The position numbers were made by a program, and so were the translations under genes. The notes under the pieces are model-generated. The model was not told where the DNA came from. It worked only from the letters and a program-made list of their open reading frames with translations, and made no database searches. A stretch of 42,905 bases of DNA from Actinophytocola sp. Lineage in GTDB: Bacteria; Actinomycetota; Actinomycetes; Mycobacteriales; Pseudonocardiaceae. How positions within the stretch are numbered: position 1 is the stretch's first letter; the number at the start of each line of letters is the position of its first letter. Location: contig NZ_WHTD01000059.1 of NCBI RefSeq assembly GCF_009379765.1, forward strand, positions 1-42,905. The letters run 5' to 3'. This document shows, in pieces, positions 19,567-28,481 of the stretch.

Positions 19567-20555
19567 GCGCCGACCAGCGACTTGATCCGGTGGACCGCGT
19601 CCGCCAGGTCCTCGAGCCGGTCCACCCGATCGGGCAGGTCGGTGGTGAACCAGCCGGGCCCGCAGGCGAACAGCCGTACCCGGGCCCTGGTGCGCGGCAC
19701 CCGCTCGAACACGTCGGCCACGCCGTGGCGGGGCAGCTGGGCCCAGACCACGACCGCGGCCGGCCCGGTGCGGCGCACCGCGGCGGCCAGCGCCTCGGCC
19801 GGCAGGGCGGCGCCGAGCATCTGGGTGCCGACGCCGGCCGTGGCGAGCGCGGCGCGCAGTACATACAGAGGAAGGCTGTGCCGTTCGTCGGGCGCGCAGC
19901 ACAGCAGGACCGGGCGCGGGTTGCGCGGCGCGGTCACCACGGGCGTCGCGCCGATCATCGCGGCCAGCGTGCACTCGTGGACCAGGTGCTCGACCTCGAC
20001 GCACTCGCCGGACTGGGCCCACCGGGCGGCGAGCGCCGACAGGACCGGCCGCAGCACGTCGTCCCAGACCGCGACCACGCCGAGGTCGGTGACGCGGTCG
20101 GCGATGAGCTGCTGGGTGGCGACCGCGTCCATGGCCATCGCGGCCCGGCTCAGCCCGACCACCGCCGCCGACCGCGGGCCGACGTCCCGCAGCAGCGGCG
20201 GCAGGCCCGACTCGCGCGACTCGCGCGGGGCGAGCACCTGGACCTCGGGCTCGGTGGGGGCCTGCCGCAGCGCGTAGCTCGCCGCCTCCGCCGGGGTGGC
20301 ACCGCGCAGGAGTGCCTGCTGCATCAGCTCGAGCCGGGCGACGTCGGCCGGGGCGTACCGGCGGTGCCGGCCGGTGGTGTGCTCGCGCGGGCCGATGCCG
20401 TACCGGCGGTCCCAGGTGCGCAGGGTGGCCGGCGCGACCCCGAGCCGCCGCGCGACGGCCGCGACCGGGAGCGTCGGCTCGTCCTGGAGCTCGTCGGTCC
20501 CATCGGTCCGGGTGCCCAGAAGCGAGAGCCCGCCGTTCGCGCCATGATCGCCCAC
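19563..20555 (-). CDS. MerR-family regulator with cobalamin-binding (CarH-like) domain
   Basis: 330 residues. N-terminal MerR helix-turn-helix (about 35-100; VAAVARRLGVAPATLRTWDRRYGI). The rest resembles the B12-binding half of CarH/LitR light sensors: WAQSGECVEVEHLVHE contains W-x9-EH, the adenosylcobalamin-capping motif, and PDERHSLPLYVLRAAL offers the His that would bind cobalt from below. Later VVVWAQLPRHG and FACGPGW lie where the Rossmann part closes. So it may sense light or adenosylcobalamin (inference). GTG 20555 follows AAGGAGG at 5 nt; a GTG at 20576 is possible but has no spaced ribosome site. Divergent from whiB, whose promoter lies in the ~220-bp gap. Confidence 0.85.
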   Translation of the reverse strand: MGDHGANGGLSLLGTRTDGTDELQDEPTLPVAAVARRLGVAPATLRTWDRRYGIGPREHTTGRHRRYAPADVARLELMQQALLRGATPAEAASYALRQAPTEPEVQVLAPRESRESGLPPLLRDVGPRSAAVVGLSRAAMAMDAVATQQLIADRVTDLGVVAVWDDVLRPVLSALAARWAQSGECVEVEHLVHECTLAAMIGATPVVTAPRNPRPVLLCCAPDERHSLPLYVLRAALATAGVGTQMLGAALPAEALAAAVRRTGPAAVVVWAQLPRHGVADVFERVPRTRARVRLFACGPGWFTTDLPDRVDRLEDLADAVHRIKSLVGA

Positions 20556-20685
20556 GGACGCCTCCTTCGTCGCCACCCTCCCATCGTCGGGTGATCACTG
20601 GCGTCCGGCAACTGGATCGACGAACACGCTGCGTCTACCTGGCGAATCGATCGGCTGAATGTCCAGGCCAATGAGTCGATCACTC

Positions 20686-20714
20686 TTGAACAAGCATTGG
20701 CGCGGTTCTAGCGT
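20686..20714 (+). promoter_or_regulatory. Promoter of whiB gene
   Basis: -35 TTGAAC (20686-20691), 17-bp spacer, -10 TAGCGT (20709-20714), predicting a start near 20721 and a leader of about 58 nt before the ATG at 20779. Confidence 0.6.
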
Positions 20715-20778
20715 TGGTTCCGCTGCACCGAATGGAGTAGTCGGTACGTACGAATTTCCGGCGAGGGAGGCGGTCACC

Positions 20779-21078
20779 ATGGCGGACACTCGCAGGCTCC
20801 CCGGTCCCAACGCAGACGTCTGGGACTGGCAGCTCGAGGGCTCCTGCCGCGGCATGGACAGCGCGTTCTTCTTTCACCCCGATGGGGAACGCGGCCCGGC
20901 GAGAGCGCGACGTGAGGCCAGAGCGAAGGCGATCTGCCAGGCGTGTCCCGTGCTGGAGCTGTGCCGCCAGCACGCGCTGGCGGTGCACGAGCCGTACGGC
21001 ATCTGGGGTGGCCTGTCCGAGGCGGAGCGGGAGGCCATCATCAAGCTCGAGAAGCGCACGCTGGCGGTGGCCACGTAG
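20779..21078 (+). CDS. whiB3: WhiB3/WhiD-type iron-sulphur regulator
   Basis: 99 residues. Four cysteines at 23, 53, 56 and 62 (SCRG, CQACPVLELC) bind a [4Fe-4S] cluster; the GIWGG turn and a basic C-terminal helix bind region 4 of the main sigma factor and DNA. The phrase FFFHPDGERGPARARREARAKAIC is characteristic of the WhiB3/WhiD group. ATG 20779 has GGGAGG 10 nt upstream; the longer frame to 20659 includes the promoter and is rejected. Position beside groEL1 equals Rv3416. Likely a redox-responsive developmental or metabolic regulator. Confidence 0.93.
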   Translation: MADTRRLPGPNADVWDWQLEGSCRGMDSAFFFHPDGERGPARARREARAKAICQACPVLELCRQHALAVHEPYGIWGGLSEAEREAIIKLEKRTLAVAT

Positions 21079-21089
21079 CGCTCCCGACC

Positions 21090-21135
21090 ACGACGAACGC
21101 CGCGTCCGGTCGAGACCGGGCGCGGCGTTCGTCGT
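21090..21135. terminator. Strong bidirectional hairpin terminator
   Basis: Perfect 15-bp outer stem (21090-21104 with 21121-21135) whose loop contains a second perfect CCGGTC/GACCGG stem. Lies between the convergent stops of whiB and groEL. Confidence 0.85.
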
Positions 21136-21155
21136 TCGCGTCTGTGTAGAAGGTG

Positions 21156-22790
<1,635 letters not shown>

Positions 22791-22806
22791 CTACCTTTCT
22801 TGGACA

Positions 22807-22849
22807 CACAGCACCCCGGGACCCCCGTGGGGGCCACCGGGGCGCTGTG
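22807..22849 (-). promoter_or_regulatory. Intercistronic hairpin between groES and groEL1
   Basis: 13-bp arms (22807-22819 with 22837-22849, one mismatch) with a further C/G-rich inner stem. Inside the operon, so more likely an mRNA-processing, stability or partial-termination site than a full terminator. Processing between groES and groEL1 is reported for M. tuberculosis. Confidence 0.65.
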
Positions 22850-22867
22850 AGTGACTAACGCCAGGCG

Positions 22868-23161
22868 TCAGTTGACGACGGCCAGCACGTCGCGGGCGGA
22901 GAGGATCAAATAGTCCTCGCCGTTGTACTTGACCTCGGTGCCGCCGTACTTGGAGTAGATGACGACGTCGCCGACCGCCACGTCCAACGGGACGCGGTTG
23001 CCGTTGTCGTCGATCCGGCCCGGGCCGACGGCCAGAACCTTGCCCTCTTGGGGCTTCTCCTTGGCAGTGTCCGGGATGACAAGGCCAGATGCCGTCGTGG
23101 CCTCGGCCTCGCTCGCCTGGACAACAATCTTGTCCTCGAGCGGCTTGATGTTCACGCTCAC
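22868..23161 (-). CDS. groES: Co-chaperonin GroES
   Basis: 97 residues from GTG 23161 ([20 protein letters not shown]). The mobile loop is [20 protein letters not shown], followed by GKVLAVGPG and [27 protein letters not shown] lies 6 nt before this GTG, which selects it over the GTG at 23176. Forms the heptameric cap on GroEL. First gene of the chaperonin operon; leader about 110 nt long, with promoter and CIRCE at 23273-23307. Confidence 0.96.
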   Translation of the reverse strand: MSVNIKPLEDKIVVQASEAEATTASGLVIPDTAKEKPQEGKVLAVGPGRIDDNGNRVPLDVAVGDVVIYSKYGGTEVKYNGEDYLILSARDVLAVVN

Positions 23162-23272
23162 CGCGGTGACCTCCACGGGTCTTTTCGAAAGCGTTGGCAG
23201 TTACCTGATCTTGCTTTGCGGCTCCTGCCACCCCGCCGTCGCGGGTGCCGGGGCGGTGTCGGTGCCGTACGG

Positions 23273-23299
23273 TTGGCACTCTACCCACGCGACTGCTAA
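23273..23299. promoter_or_regulatory. CIRCE operator (HrcA binding site)
   Basis: TTGGCACTC-N9-GACTGCTAA, one mismatch per arm from TTAGCACTC-N9-GAGTGCTAA. Overlaps the groES promoter. Confidence 0.88.
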
Positions 23300-23307
23300 C
23301 CCTGCAA
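23278..23307 (-). promoter_or_regulatory. groES promoter
   Basis: On the minus strand: -35 TTGCAG (23307-23302), 18-bp spacer, -10 TAGAGT (23283-23278). The -10 and most of the spacer lie inside CIRCE, so HrcA would block polymerase. Confidence 0.6.
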
Positions 23308-23326
23308 CGAGGGTCCACCAACGCAG

Positions 23327-24073
23327 TCAATCCACCCAGATCGGCCGCCCGGACGTCGCCGTGCCCCTGGCTGCGTGAACCGCTTCGGCCGTGCGATCGA
23401 GCCACGCCGGCCGCACGCAGCAGCTCGATGATGAGCTCGAGTCTCCTGGCGAGGATGAGCAGCGCGACATGCCGGGTGAACTCGAGCTCGAACCCGTTCG
23501 CTGTACGGGCACAGCGGCACGGGAACGGTAGATGTCCCGCACCACCTCACGCACGCCGTGCACCACCTCGAGCCATGCCTCATCCGCGTTGGCCCAGGTA
23601 CTGATGGGCCTCAGGTTCCGAGGCAGCGCCTGGAACCTTCCGAACGGCATATTTCGAAAATCGGCGGGCTTCACGATGACGGGAAGCACGCGAACGCCGT
23701 CCTCCGCACGGCCGCGCAACGCTTCGACCATTTCCTTCTCAAAACAGTAGACCGACGCGATGAAATCCGCGGTCACAAGCAGAATGACGATGTCCGCCTG
23801 CGCTAGCTCATTATTTATCTCACGCTTCCAGTCCGCTCCGGGCAGGATCACCCGGTTGCATCTGGGATTGATGAGCCCTTCCCGCACGAGCGGCGCGAGA
23901 TGAACAGTGAGCCGGATCCTCTCGGCCTCGTCGACATGGGCATAGGAAACGAACACACGGCACGGCCCATCGCGCCCGAAACGGCCCTGGCCTGATCTGA
24001 GATGTCCGCCTCGGCCGTCCTCGGGGACCCCAACGACACCGCTGCCCGGCTCCCCAAATCCGGAGATCGTCAT
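23327..24073 (-). CDS. TIR-domain protein, candidate defence effector
   Basis: About 248 residues from ATG 24073 (GGTGG 5 nt upstream; ATG 24085 or TTG 24127 are alternatives). After a Gly-rich lead of ~35 residues comes a bacterial TIR domain: CRVFVSYAHVDEAERIR (strand A), LPGADWKREINNELAQAD, IVILLVTADFIASVYCFEKE with the Glu that in TIR NADases attacks NAD+, VRVLPVIVKPADFRNMPFGR, and a late WANADEAW. Likely cleaves NAD+ or makes a signal nucleotide when triggered. The C-terminal ~65 residues are Ser-rich and look like the wrong frame. The gene is directly upstream of, and on the strand of, groES: its stop is 28 bp before CIRCE, so transcripts may run into groES. Base composition is somewhat lower in GC than neighbours. 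Divergent from the XRE-sensor gene. Confidence 0.82.
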   Translation of the reverse strand: MTISGFGEPGSGVVGVPEDGRGGHLRSGQGRFGRDGPCRVFVSYAHVDEAERIRLTVHLAPLVREGLINPRCNRVILPGADWKREINNELAQADIVILLVTADFIASVYCFEKEMVEALRGRAEDGVRVLPVIVKPADFRNMPFGRFQALPRNLRPISTWANADEAWLEVVHGVREVVRDIYRSRAAVPVQRTGSSSSSPGMSRCSSSPGDSSSSSSCCVRPAWLDRTAEAVHAARGTATSGRPIWVD

Positions 24074-24128
24074 GTGTTCCACCATCCCTGGTCGCAGACT
24101 GTCGCCCACCTCGAGATCGATCGCCAAG

Positions 24129-24143
24129 TCAATTGCCTCTCAT
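24129..24143 (-). CDS. Four-codon leader ORF before the TIR gene
   Basis: ATG-AGA-GGC-AAT-TGA preceded by the strongest Shine-Dalgarno in the region (AAAGGAGAG, 24149-24157, 5 nt upstream). It ends one base before a TTG in the TIR frame. No good ribosome site of this quality precedes the TIR starts themselves, so the TIR gene may be translated by reinitiation. Also compatible with a start damaged by an indel. Confidence 0.35.
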   Translation of the reverse strand: MRGN

Positions 24144-24199
24144 TGAATCTCTCCTTTAGGCGACCTGGCAAGCATGAACTTCTGCTTCAGATCCCCGAA

Positions 24200-24207
24200 G
24201 TTATACT
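24200..24207. promoter_or_regulatory. Overlapping divergent -10 candidates for TIR and XRE genes
   Basis: TATACT on the plus strand (24202-24207) and TATAAC on the minus strand (24205-24200) overlap in an AT-richer gap between the divergent starts. -35 boxes are not clear on either side. If both are real, one bound regulator would control both genes. Confidence 0.35.
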
Positions 24208-24262
24208 TTGCAACGAGGCCGCCAGGTTGGACGATTAAGTGCACTCCACCGAGGAGGTTAAA

Positions 24263-25183
24263 GTGGTCGACCGGAAAGTCAAGCTGGAGGAAATGCTCAG
24301 CAGCTTGATCGAACGCGGTGGGTACAGTCGAAACCGTCAAGCGATACTGGAATCTGTCGGAGTCACAGCCGCCGCCCTGTCCCAGTACGTACGTGGTCAC
24401 ACTCGACCAAGCTTTCAGAGACTGGTGGCGCTGGCTGACTTCTTCGGTGTCAGTTTGGACTACCTCGTGTACGGCGAGCCGGTCAGCGCGCCGAGTGACA
24501 ACGGTTCTCCGGCCAGGTACGTCGAGCGCGCGTTGGCAGACGTCCGGACCCAAGCCGGCAGGCACTCGGATCTGATGACCCGCATCGGCCGGGTGCTGGC
24601 CGACCACATCGACGTCGTGGCCCGAGAGCTTGCGGAGTCCCGGACGGCAGGTGTGGAAGGTCTGATCGAACAGGATGAGGCCCTGCGGGTCGAGCGTTAC
24701 TGCCAGCAGGCGGACATCGTGGCCACCGACCTCGGCCCGGATGTCATCGCCATGCCTGGTGGTGATGCTGCGGCGGGCCAGTTCTTCCAGGTCGTCACAG
24801 CCAACCTCGCCAAGGGGTGCAAGTACCGGTTCTTGCTGGCCGGCGAACTGGGAACCCGTCCCGAAGTGGTGACCCGCTTCCGAGGCCTCGTCGCCGCGGT
24901 GGTGGGCGGGGACCAGCTCAACGAGAACTGCTCGTTCCGGCGGACCGTTCTCCCCGTCATGGGCGGCGCCGGCCTGTACAGGCTCGATGTCGCGCCACTC
25001 GCCATGGAGGAGCCAGCCCTGTTCACCCAGTTCAGCAAGTACTTGCTGAACGGCACCTGGCTCGGCTACCTCATCCGGCCTAACCAGGAATCCAATACGG
25101 ACATGCTCATGAGCCCCAGTCACACCGAGCGTGCCTGCTGGGCATTCGATGCGTTATGGAATGCGGCTGGTGCGCACGTGTGA
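24263..25183 (+). CDS. XRE-family HTH protein with C-terminal sensor-like domain
   Basis: 306 residues from GTG 24263, 5 nt after GAGGAGG. XRE helix-turn-helix at about 15-70 (YSRNRQAILESVGVTAAALS, VALADFFGVSLDYLVYG). The C-terminal two thirds start with a helical linker (DLMTRIGRVLADHIDVVAREL), then an alpha/beta domain: RVERYCQQADIVATDLGPDVI, FFQVVTANLAKGCKYRFLLAG, FRRTVLPVMGGAGLYRLDVAPLA, WLGYLIRPNQESNTDMLM. This second domain resembles the C-terminal domain of other actinomycete XRE proteins whose function is not known; the 'YRFLL' strand is reminiscent of degenerate phospholipase D-like folds, but no HKD motif is present. Divergent from the TIR gene, so likely its regulator or sensor (inference). 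Confidence 0.8.
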   Translation: MVDRKVKLEEMLSSLIERGGYSRNRQAILESVGVTAAALSQYVRGHTRPSFQRLVALADFFGVSLDYLVYGEPVSAPSDNGSPARYVERALADVRTQAGRHSDLMTRIGRVLADHIDVVARELAESRTAGVEGLIEQDEALRVERYCQQADIVATDLGPDVIAMPGGDAAAGQFFQVVTANLAKGCKYRFLLAGELGTRPEVVTRFRGLVAAVVGGDQLNENCSFRRTVLPVMGGAGLYRLDVAPLAMEEPALFTQFSKYLLNGTWLGYLIRPNQESNTDMLMSPSHTERACWAFDALWNAAGAHV

Positions 25184-25432
25184 GGTACTGGGCTACCGTG
25201 CTGTCCGAAGTCGAGCATGCGGTCGGGGACCATGGTGGACGCCGTGTTCAACGAGTCGCCATCCACGGAAGAGTCGATGCCCCGTGGCCCGAATGCCATG
25301 GTCGGCAGGTAACCGGTCAGTTGGGCTTCTCGTTGTTCAATCAACGTGTAGGCGCACGTTTACTGGTTGCTACCGGTAGGCGACATCACCGGATTGTGAG
25401 GTTCTGAGAGTCACCCGATCAGGGAGGAGCTC

Positions 25433-25815
25433 GTGCCTGACCACCGGTCCCACGTCACTCGTCGTTCTGTTCTGCCTGGGATGCTGCTGCTGTCGGCCTC
25501 GGGGCTGCTGGGCTGGCGGGATGCCAGCGTCGCGGCGCCGCTCGGGGCGGGGCATTCGCACTTGCCCTCCGATCCGTTCACGCTCGGGGTTGCTTCCGGC
25601 GACCCGTGCAGCGAGAGCGTCGTGCTCTGGACTCGGCTCGCGCTCGAGCCGCTCACCGAGGACGGGCTCGGGGGTTGCCCGGGCGTGACCAGAAGGTCCA
25701 GTGGCAGATCGCCACGGATGAGCGGTTCCGGCACGTCGTCCGAGCCGGGTCCAGCACCGCGCGGGCGCTTGAGTCAGCGAGTAACAAACTAGGCCGTTTG
25801 GCCGGAAACAATTGA
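25433..25815 (+). pseudogene. Remnant of PhoD-type alkaline phosphatase
   Basis: Starts at GTG 25433 (GGAGGAG upstream) with a Tat-like signal VTRRSVLPGMLLLSASGLLG and continues FTLGVASGDPCSESVVLWTRLALEPL, the PhoD N-terminal motif. After DGLGG the frame shifts by one base in a G-run at 25670-25674; the other frame then gives PGRDQKVQWQIATDERFRHVVRAG, still PhoD. Similarity ends around 25765 and a stop follows, so some 110 of about 520 residues remain; the metallophosphatase core is gone. Two lesions (indel plus deletion) make it a real pseudogene. The preceding 25184-25432 shows no gene or RNA that I can support. Confidence 0.82.
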
Positions 25816-25880
25816 CTGTGCGAGGTGGGCGGCAGCAGAGTTACCTGGTCTGGAGCCGCCCGTCCCTGCTGGAGGCGTCG

Positions 25881-27806
25881 ATGTCCCGGTCGTCGAAGAG
25901 AACGATCGTCAGTACCTGCGTCATTGCCGCGAGCCTCGCCATCGGCATGACCACCGCGAATGCCGAGCCAACGGCTCCACAGAGCCGGCAGGAGGCCTAC
26001 GCCGCCGCGGCCGCCGAGTTCGGGGTGCCGGAGAGCGTCCTGCTCGGTGTGTCCTATCTGGAGTCCCGGTGGAACACCAACGCCGGAGCGCCCAGCACGA
26101 GCGCGGGCTACGGCCCGATGCACCTCACCGACGTCGTCGCCGCCAACACGGGTGGCACGCACCACGACGGCGGCGCCGAGGACCCCCGCGGCGACGACGC
26201 CCGCCCGGCGCTGCACCCGCGGGCGGGCGAGCCGGACCTGTCCGCCCCCGGGCTGCGCACGGTCGACAAGGCGGCCGAGCTCACCGACATCGACACGAAG
26301 GCGCTCCGGACCGACCCCGCGCAGAACATCCGCGGCGGCGCGGCACTGCTCGCCCAGCACCAGCGTGACCTGGGCATCGACAGCGACAACCCGGCCGACT
26401 GGTACGGCGCGGTGGCCCGCTACAGCGGCGCGACCGACACCGCGACCGCGGCGGCGTTCGCCGGCGAGGTGTTCACCACGATGGCGCAGGGCGTCGAGCG
26501 GGTCACCGACGACGGGCAGCGGGTGCGCCTCGCCGCACGGCCGGACCTGCGGCCGAACACCGCGCAGCTCGGCGACCTCGGCCTGCGGCAGACCGACAAC
26601 GGCGAGACCGAGTGCCCGCGCAGCTTGGGCTGCGAGTGGATCCCGGCGCCGTACGCGGAGTTCGGCGACGGCGACTACGGCAACCACGACCTGGCGAACC
26701 GGCCGGAGAGCCAGCAGATCGACTACATCGTCATCCACGACACCGAGGGCAGCTACGACACCACACTCGACCTGGTGCAGGACCCGACGTACGTGAGCTG
26801 GCAGTACACCCTGCGCTCGGCCGACGGGCACGTCGCGCAGCACGTCAAGGCCAAGGACGTCGCCTGGCAGGCCGGCAACTGGTACATCAACTCGAAGTCG
26901 ATCGGCCTGGAGCACGAGGGCTTCGCCGCCGACGGCTCCTGGTACACCGAGGCGCTGTACCGCAGCTCGGCCAAGCTCGTGCGCTACCTGGCCGCCAAGT
27001 ACCGGATCCCGCTGGACCGCCAGCACGTCATCGGCCACGACAACGTGCCGGGCACGATCCCGTCGACGGTCGCCGGCATGCACTGGGACCCGGGCCCGTA
27101 CTGGGACTGGGCGCACTACTTCGACCTGCTCGGCGCGCCGTTCCGCGGGGTCGGCACCCCGGCGGCCGGCCTGGTGACGATCGACCCGGACTACGCGTCG
27201 AACAAGCCGGCGTTCACCGGCTGCGTCACCGCGGGCGTGCCGTGCGAGCCGCACGGGTCGGGGTCGGTGATCCTGCACACCGAGCCGCGTGCGGACGCCC
27301 CACTGCTCACCGATGTGGGCCTGCACCCGGACGGCTCGCCCGGCACGATGCACATCTCCGACCACTCGAGCCGGGTCGAGACCGGGCAGCGGTACGCGAT
27401 CGCCGACCGGCGCGGTGACTGGACGGCGATCTGGTACCTGGGCCAGAAGGGCTGGTTCCACAACCCGAAGCGGTCGCCGGCCGCGGAGTGGTCGTTCGGC
27501 ACGGTGGCGACGCCGAAGCGGGGCAAGGCGAGCATCCCGGTCTACGGCCGGGCCTACCCGGAGGCGGCGGCGTACCCGGCGAACATCCCCGCGCAGGCGG
27601 TCACCCCGCTGCAGTACACGCTCGCGGCGGGCCAGAAGTACGCGGTCGGCCTGGTCACGGGCTCGGAGTACTACTGGGCGGTGACCTTCGACGCCACGAA
27701 CCACACGGTGGTCCGCGGCAAGACGAGGTACGTCCAGATCCAGTTCGGCCACCGGATCGCCTTCGTCAACGCGGCGGACGTGGACCTGCGGTCTTCGGTC
27801 CGCTAG
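25881..27806 (+). CDS. Secreted peptidoglycan hydrolase: lytic-transglycosylase-like plus N-acetylmuramoyl-L-alanine amidase
   Basis: 641 residues. Signal peptide about 1-29 (SKRTIVSTCVIAASLAIGMTTANA). First domain about 35-210 looks like an SLT/goose-lysozyme fold: FGVPESVLLGVSYLESRWN with a catalytic Glu, then AGYGPMHL. Amidase_2 domain about 265-425: YIVIHDTEG with zinc ligand His286, HVKAKDVAWQAGNW, IGLEHEG, HVIGHDNVPG and MHWDPGPYWDW carry the remaining ligands. C-terminal SH3-like modules (VILHTEPRADAPLL...WTAIWYLGQKGWFHNP and VGLVTGSEYYWAVTF) probably bind the wall. So it can cut both glycan and stem peptide. ATG 25881 has GGAGG 5 nt upstream. Ends before a strong hairpin at 27818. Confidence 0.9.
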   Translation: MSRSSKRTIVSTCVIAASLAIGMTTANAEPTAPQSRQEAYAAAAAEFGVPESVLLGVSYLESRWNTNAGAPSTSAGYGPMHLTDVVAANTGGTHHDGGAEDPRGDDARPALHPRAGEPDLSAPGLRTVDKAAELTDIDTKALRTDPAQNIRGGAALLAQHQRDLGIDSDNPADWYGAVARYSGATDTATAAAFAGEVFTTMAQGVERVTDDGQRVRLAARPDLRPNTAQLGDLGLRQTDNGETECPRSLGCEWIPAPYAEFGDGDYGNHDLANRPESQQIDYIVIHDTEGSYDTTLDLVQDPTYVSWQYTLRSADGHVAQHVKAKDVAWQAGNWYINSKSIGLEHEGFAADGSWYTEALYRSSAKLVRYLAAKYRIPLDRQHVIGHDNVPGTIPSTVAGMHWDPGPYWDWAHYFDLLGAPFRGVGTPAAGLVTIDPDYASNKPAFTGCVTAGVPCEPHGSGSVILHTEPRADAPLLTDVGLHPDGSPGTMHISDHSSRVETGQRYAIADRRGDWTAIWYLGQKGWFHNPKRSPAAEWSFGTVATPKRGKASIPVYGRAYPEAAAYPANIPAQAVTPLQYTLAAGQKYAVGLVTGSEYYWAVTFDATNHTVVRGKTRYVQIQFGHRIAFVNAADVDLRSSVR

Positions 27807-27817
27807 ATACCTCGGAC

Positions 27818-27864
27818 GCCACCGGCGCCGGCTCGGCGAAACCACCCGGGCCGGCGCCGGTGGC
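27818..27864. terminator. Hairpin terminator after the amidase gene
   Basis: Perfect 15-bp stem (27818-27832 with 27850-27864), 17-nt loop, no U-tract. It lies between the amidase stop (27806) and the next start (27881). Confidence 0.75.
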
Positions 27865-27880
27865 ATGGCATGCTCGGACC

Positions 27881-28312
27881 ATGGCCGACCTTCCGGACCC
27901 GAACACCGGTGCCGACCCGACGACGACGCTCGCGAGTGCGGAGGCGGCGGTGCGCGACGCCGCGGCCGCGGTCGTGGCCGCCCGCGGGGCGCTCGAGGAG
28001 GCACGCCCGGGAGGGTGGGAGATCGGGATCGGTGCCGTGCTCGCGTTCGTGGGCGCGATGGTCGGCGGTCTCGCCGGCCTGATCATCGCGCTCGACCCGA
28101 CCTGGGCTTTCTGGGGTCTGCTCCCCGGTCTCGCGGTGGTTGCCATGGGCGTCCACCGGCGAGTTACCGAGACCCGCCCGCTTCGGATCGCGCTCGCCGA
28201 GGCCGAGCGCGCCGAGCGCTGTGCTCGACAGGCGGCAGAGGCCGCGCGCCTCGGGCTGCGCGGTGTTCGGCTGGAGGCGCCGCCGGCGCGGCAGCGGCGG
28301 CGCGAGCACTAG
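27881..28312 (+). CDS. Small membrane protein with two spans and coiled-coil ends
   Basis: 143 residues. N-terminal helix rich in Ala/Glu/Arg (about 17-45), two hydrophobic segments about 50-68 (IGIGAVLAFVGAMVGGLAGLI) and 74-90 (WAFWGLLPGLAVVAMGV), then a charged Ala/Arg/Glu helix (100-130) and basic tail. Family not recognised. The ATG at 27881 has no clear ribosome site; CATGCT lies 6 nt upstream, a poor leaderless -10. Its TAG stop (28310-28312) is part of the CTAG that begins the repeat element at 28309. Confidence 0.6.
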   Translation: MADLPDPNTGADPTTTLASAEAAVRDAAAAVVAARGALEEARPGGWEIGIGAVLAFVGAMVGGLAGLIIALDPTWAFWGLLPGLAVVAMGVHRRVTETRPLRIALAEAERAERCARQAAEAARLGLRGVRLEAPPARQRRREH

Positions 28313-28481
28313 GCCATGTCTCGCGGATCTTGGATCGTGGTATTCGCGCCCGGATGCCCCCTGGCCGCGTTGTCGGAAGGCCCGAATACAACCCGGTATG
28401 CGCGACCTTCCGCCGCCTTGCCAGAAGCCATCTGGATCACGAATCCCGGCGCTTTCCCAAGATCCACGAGACACGACCTAA
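28309..28481. repeat. Stop-codon-bounded repeat element, copy 3
   Basis: 173 bp filling the junction of two convergent genes. Left end CTAG (28309) gives the TAG stop of the plus-strand gene; right end CTAA (28478-28481) gives, on the other strand, the TAG stop of the DUF4873 gene. Ends are inverted repeats of 25 bp with 4 transitions. The internal core, from about 28362 to 28424 (GCCCGAATACAACCCGGTAT ... CGCCGCCTTGCCAG), is shared with the two elements at 34052-34381 at the same offset (71 bp) from the end, although the terminal sequences differ. Confidence 0.8.

Noticed and set aside
25184..25432. tRNA or attachment site that could explain insertion next to groES
   Set aside because: No cloverleaf, CCA end or repeated att-like core found in the stretch.
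25653..28004. 783-residue open frame antisense to the amidase gene
   Set aside because: Shadow frame of a well-supported gene with signal peptide, domains and ribosome site.
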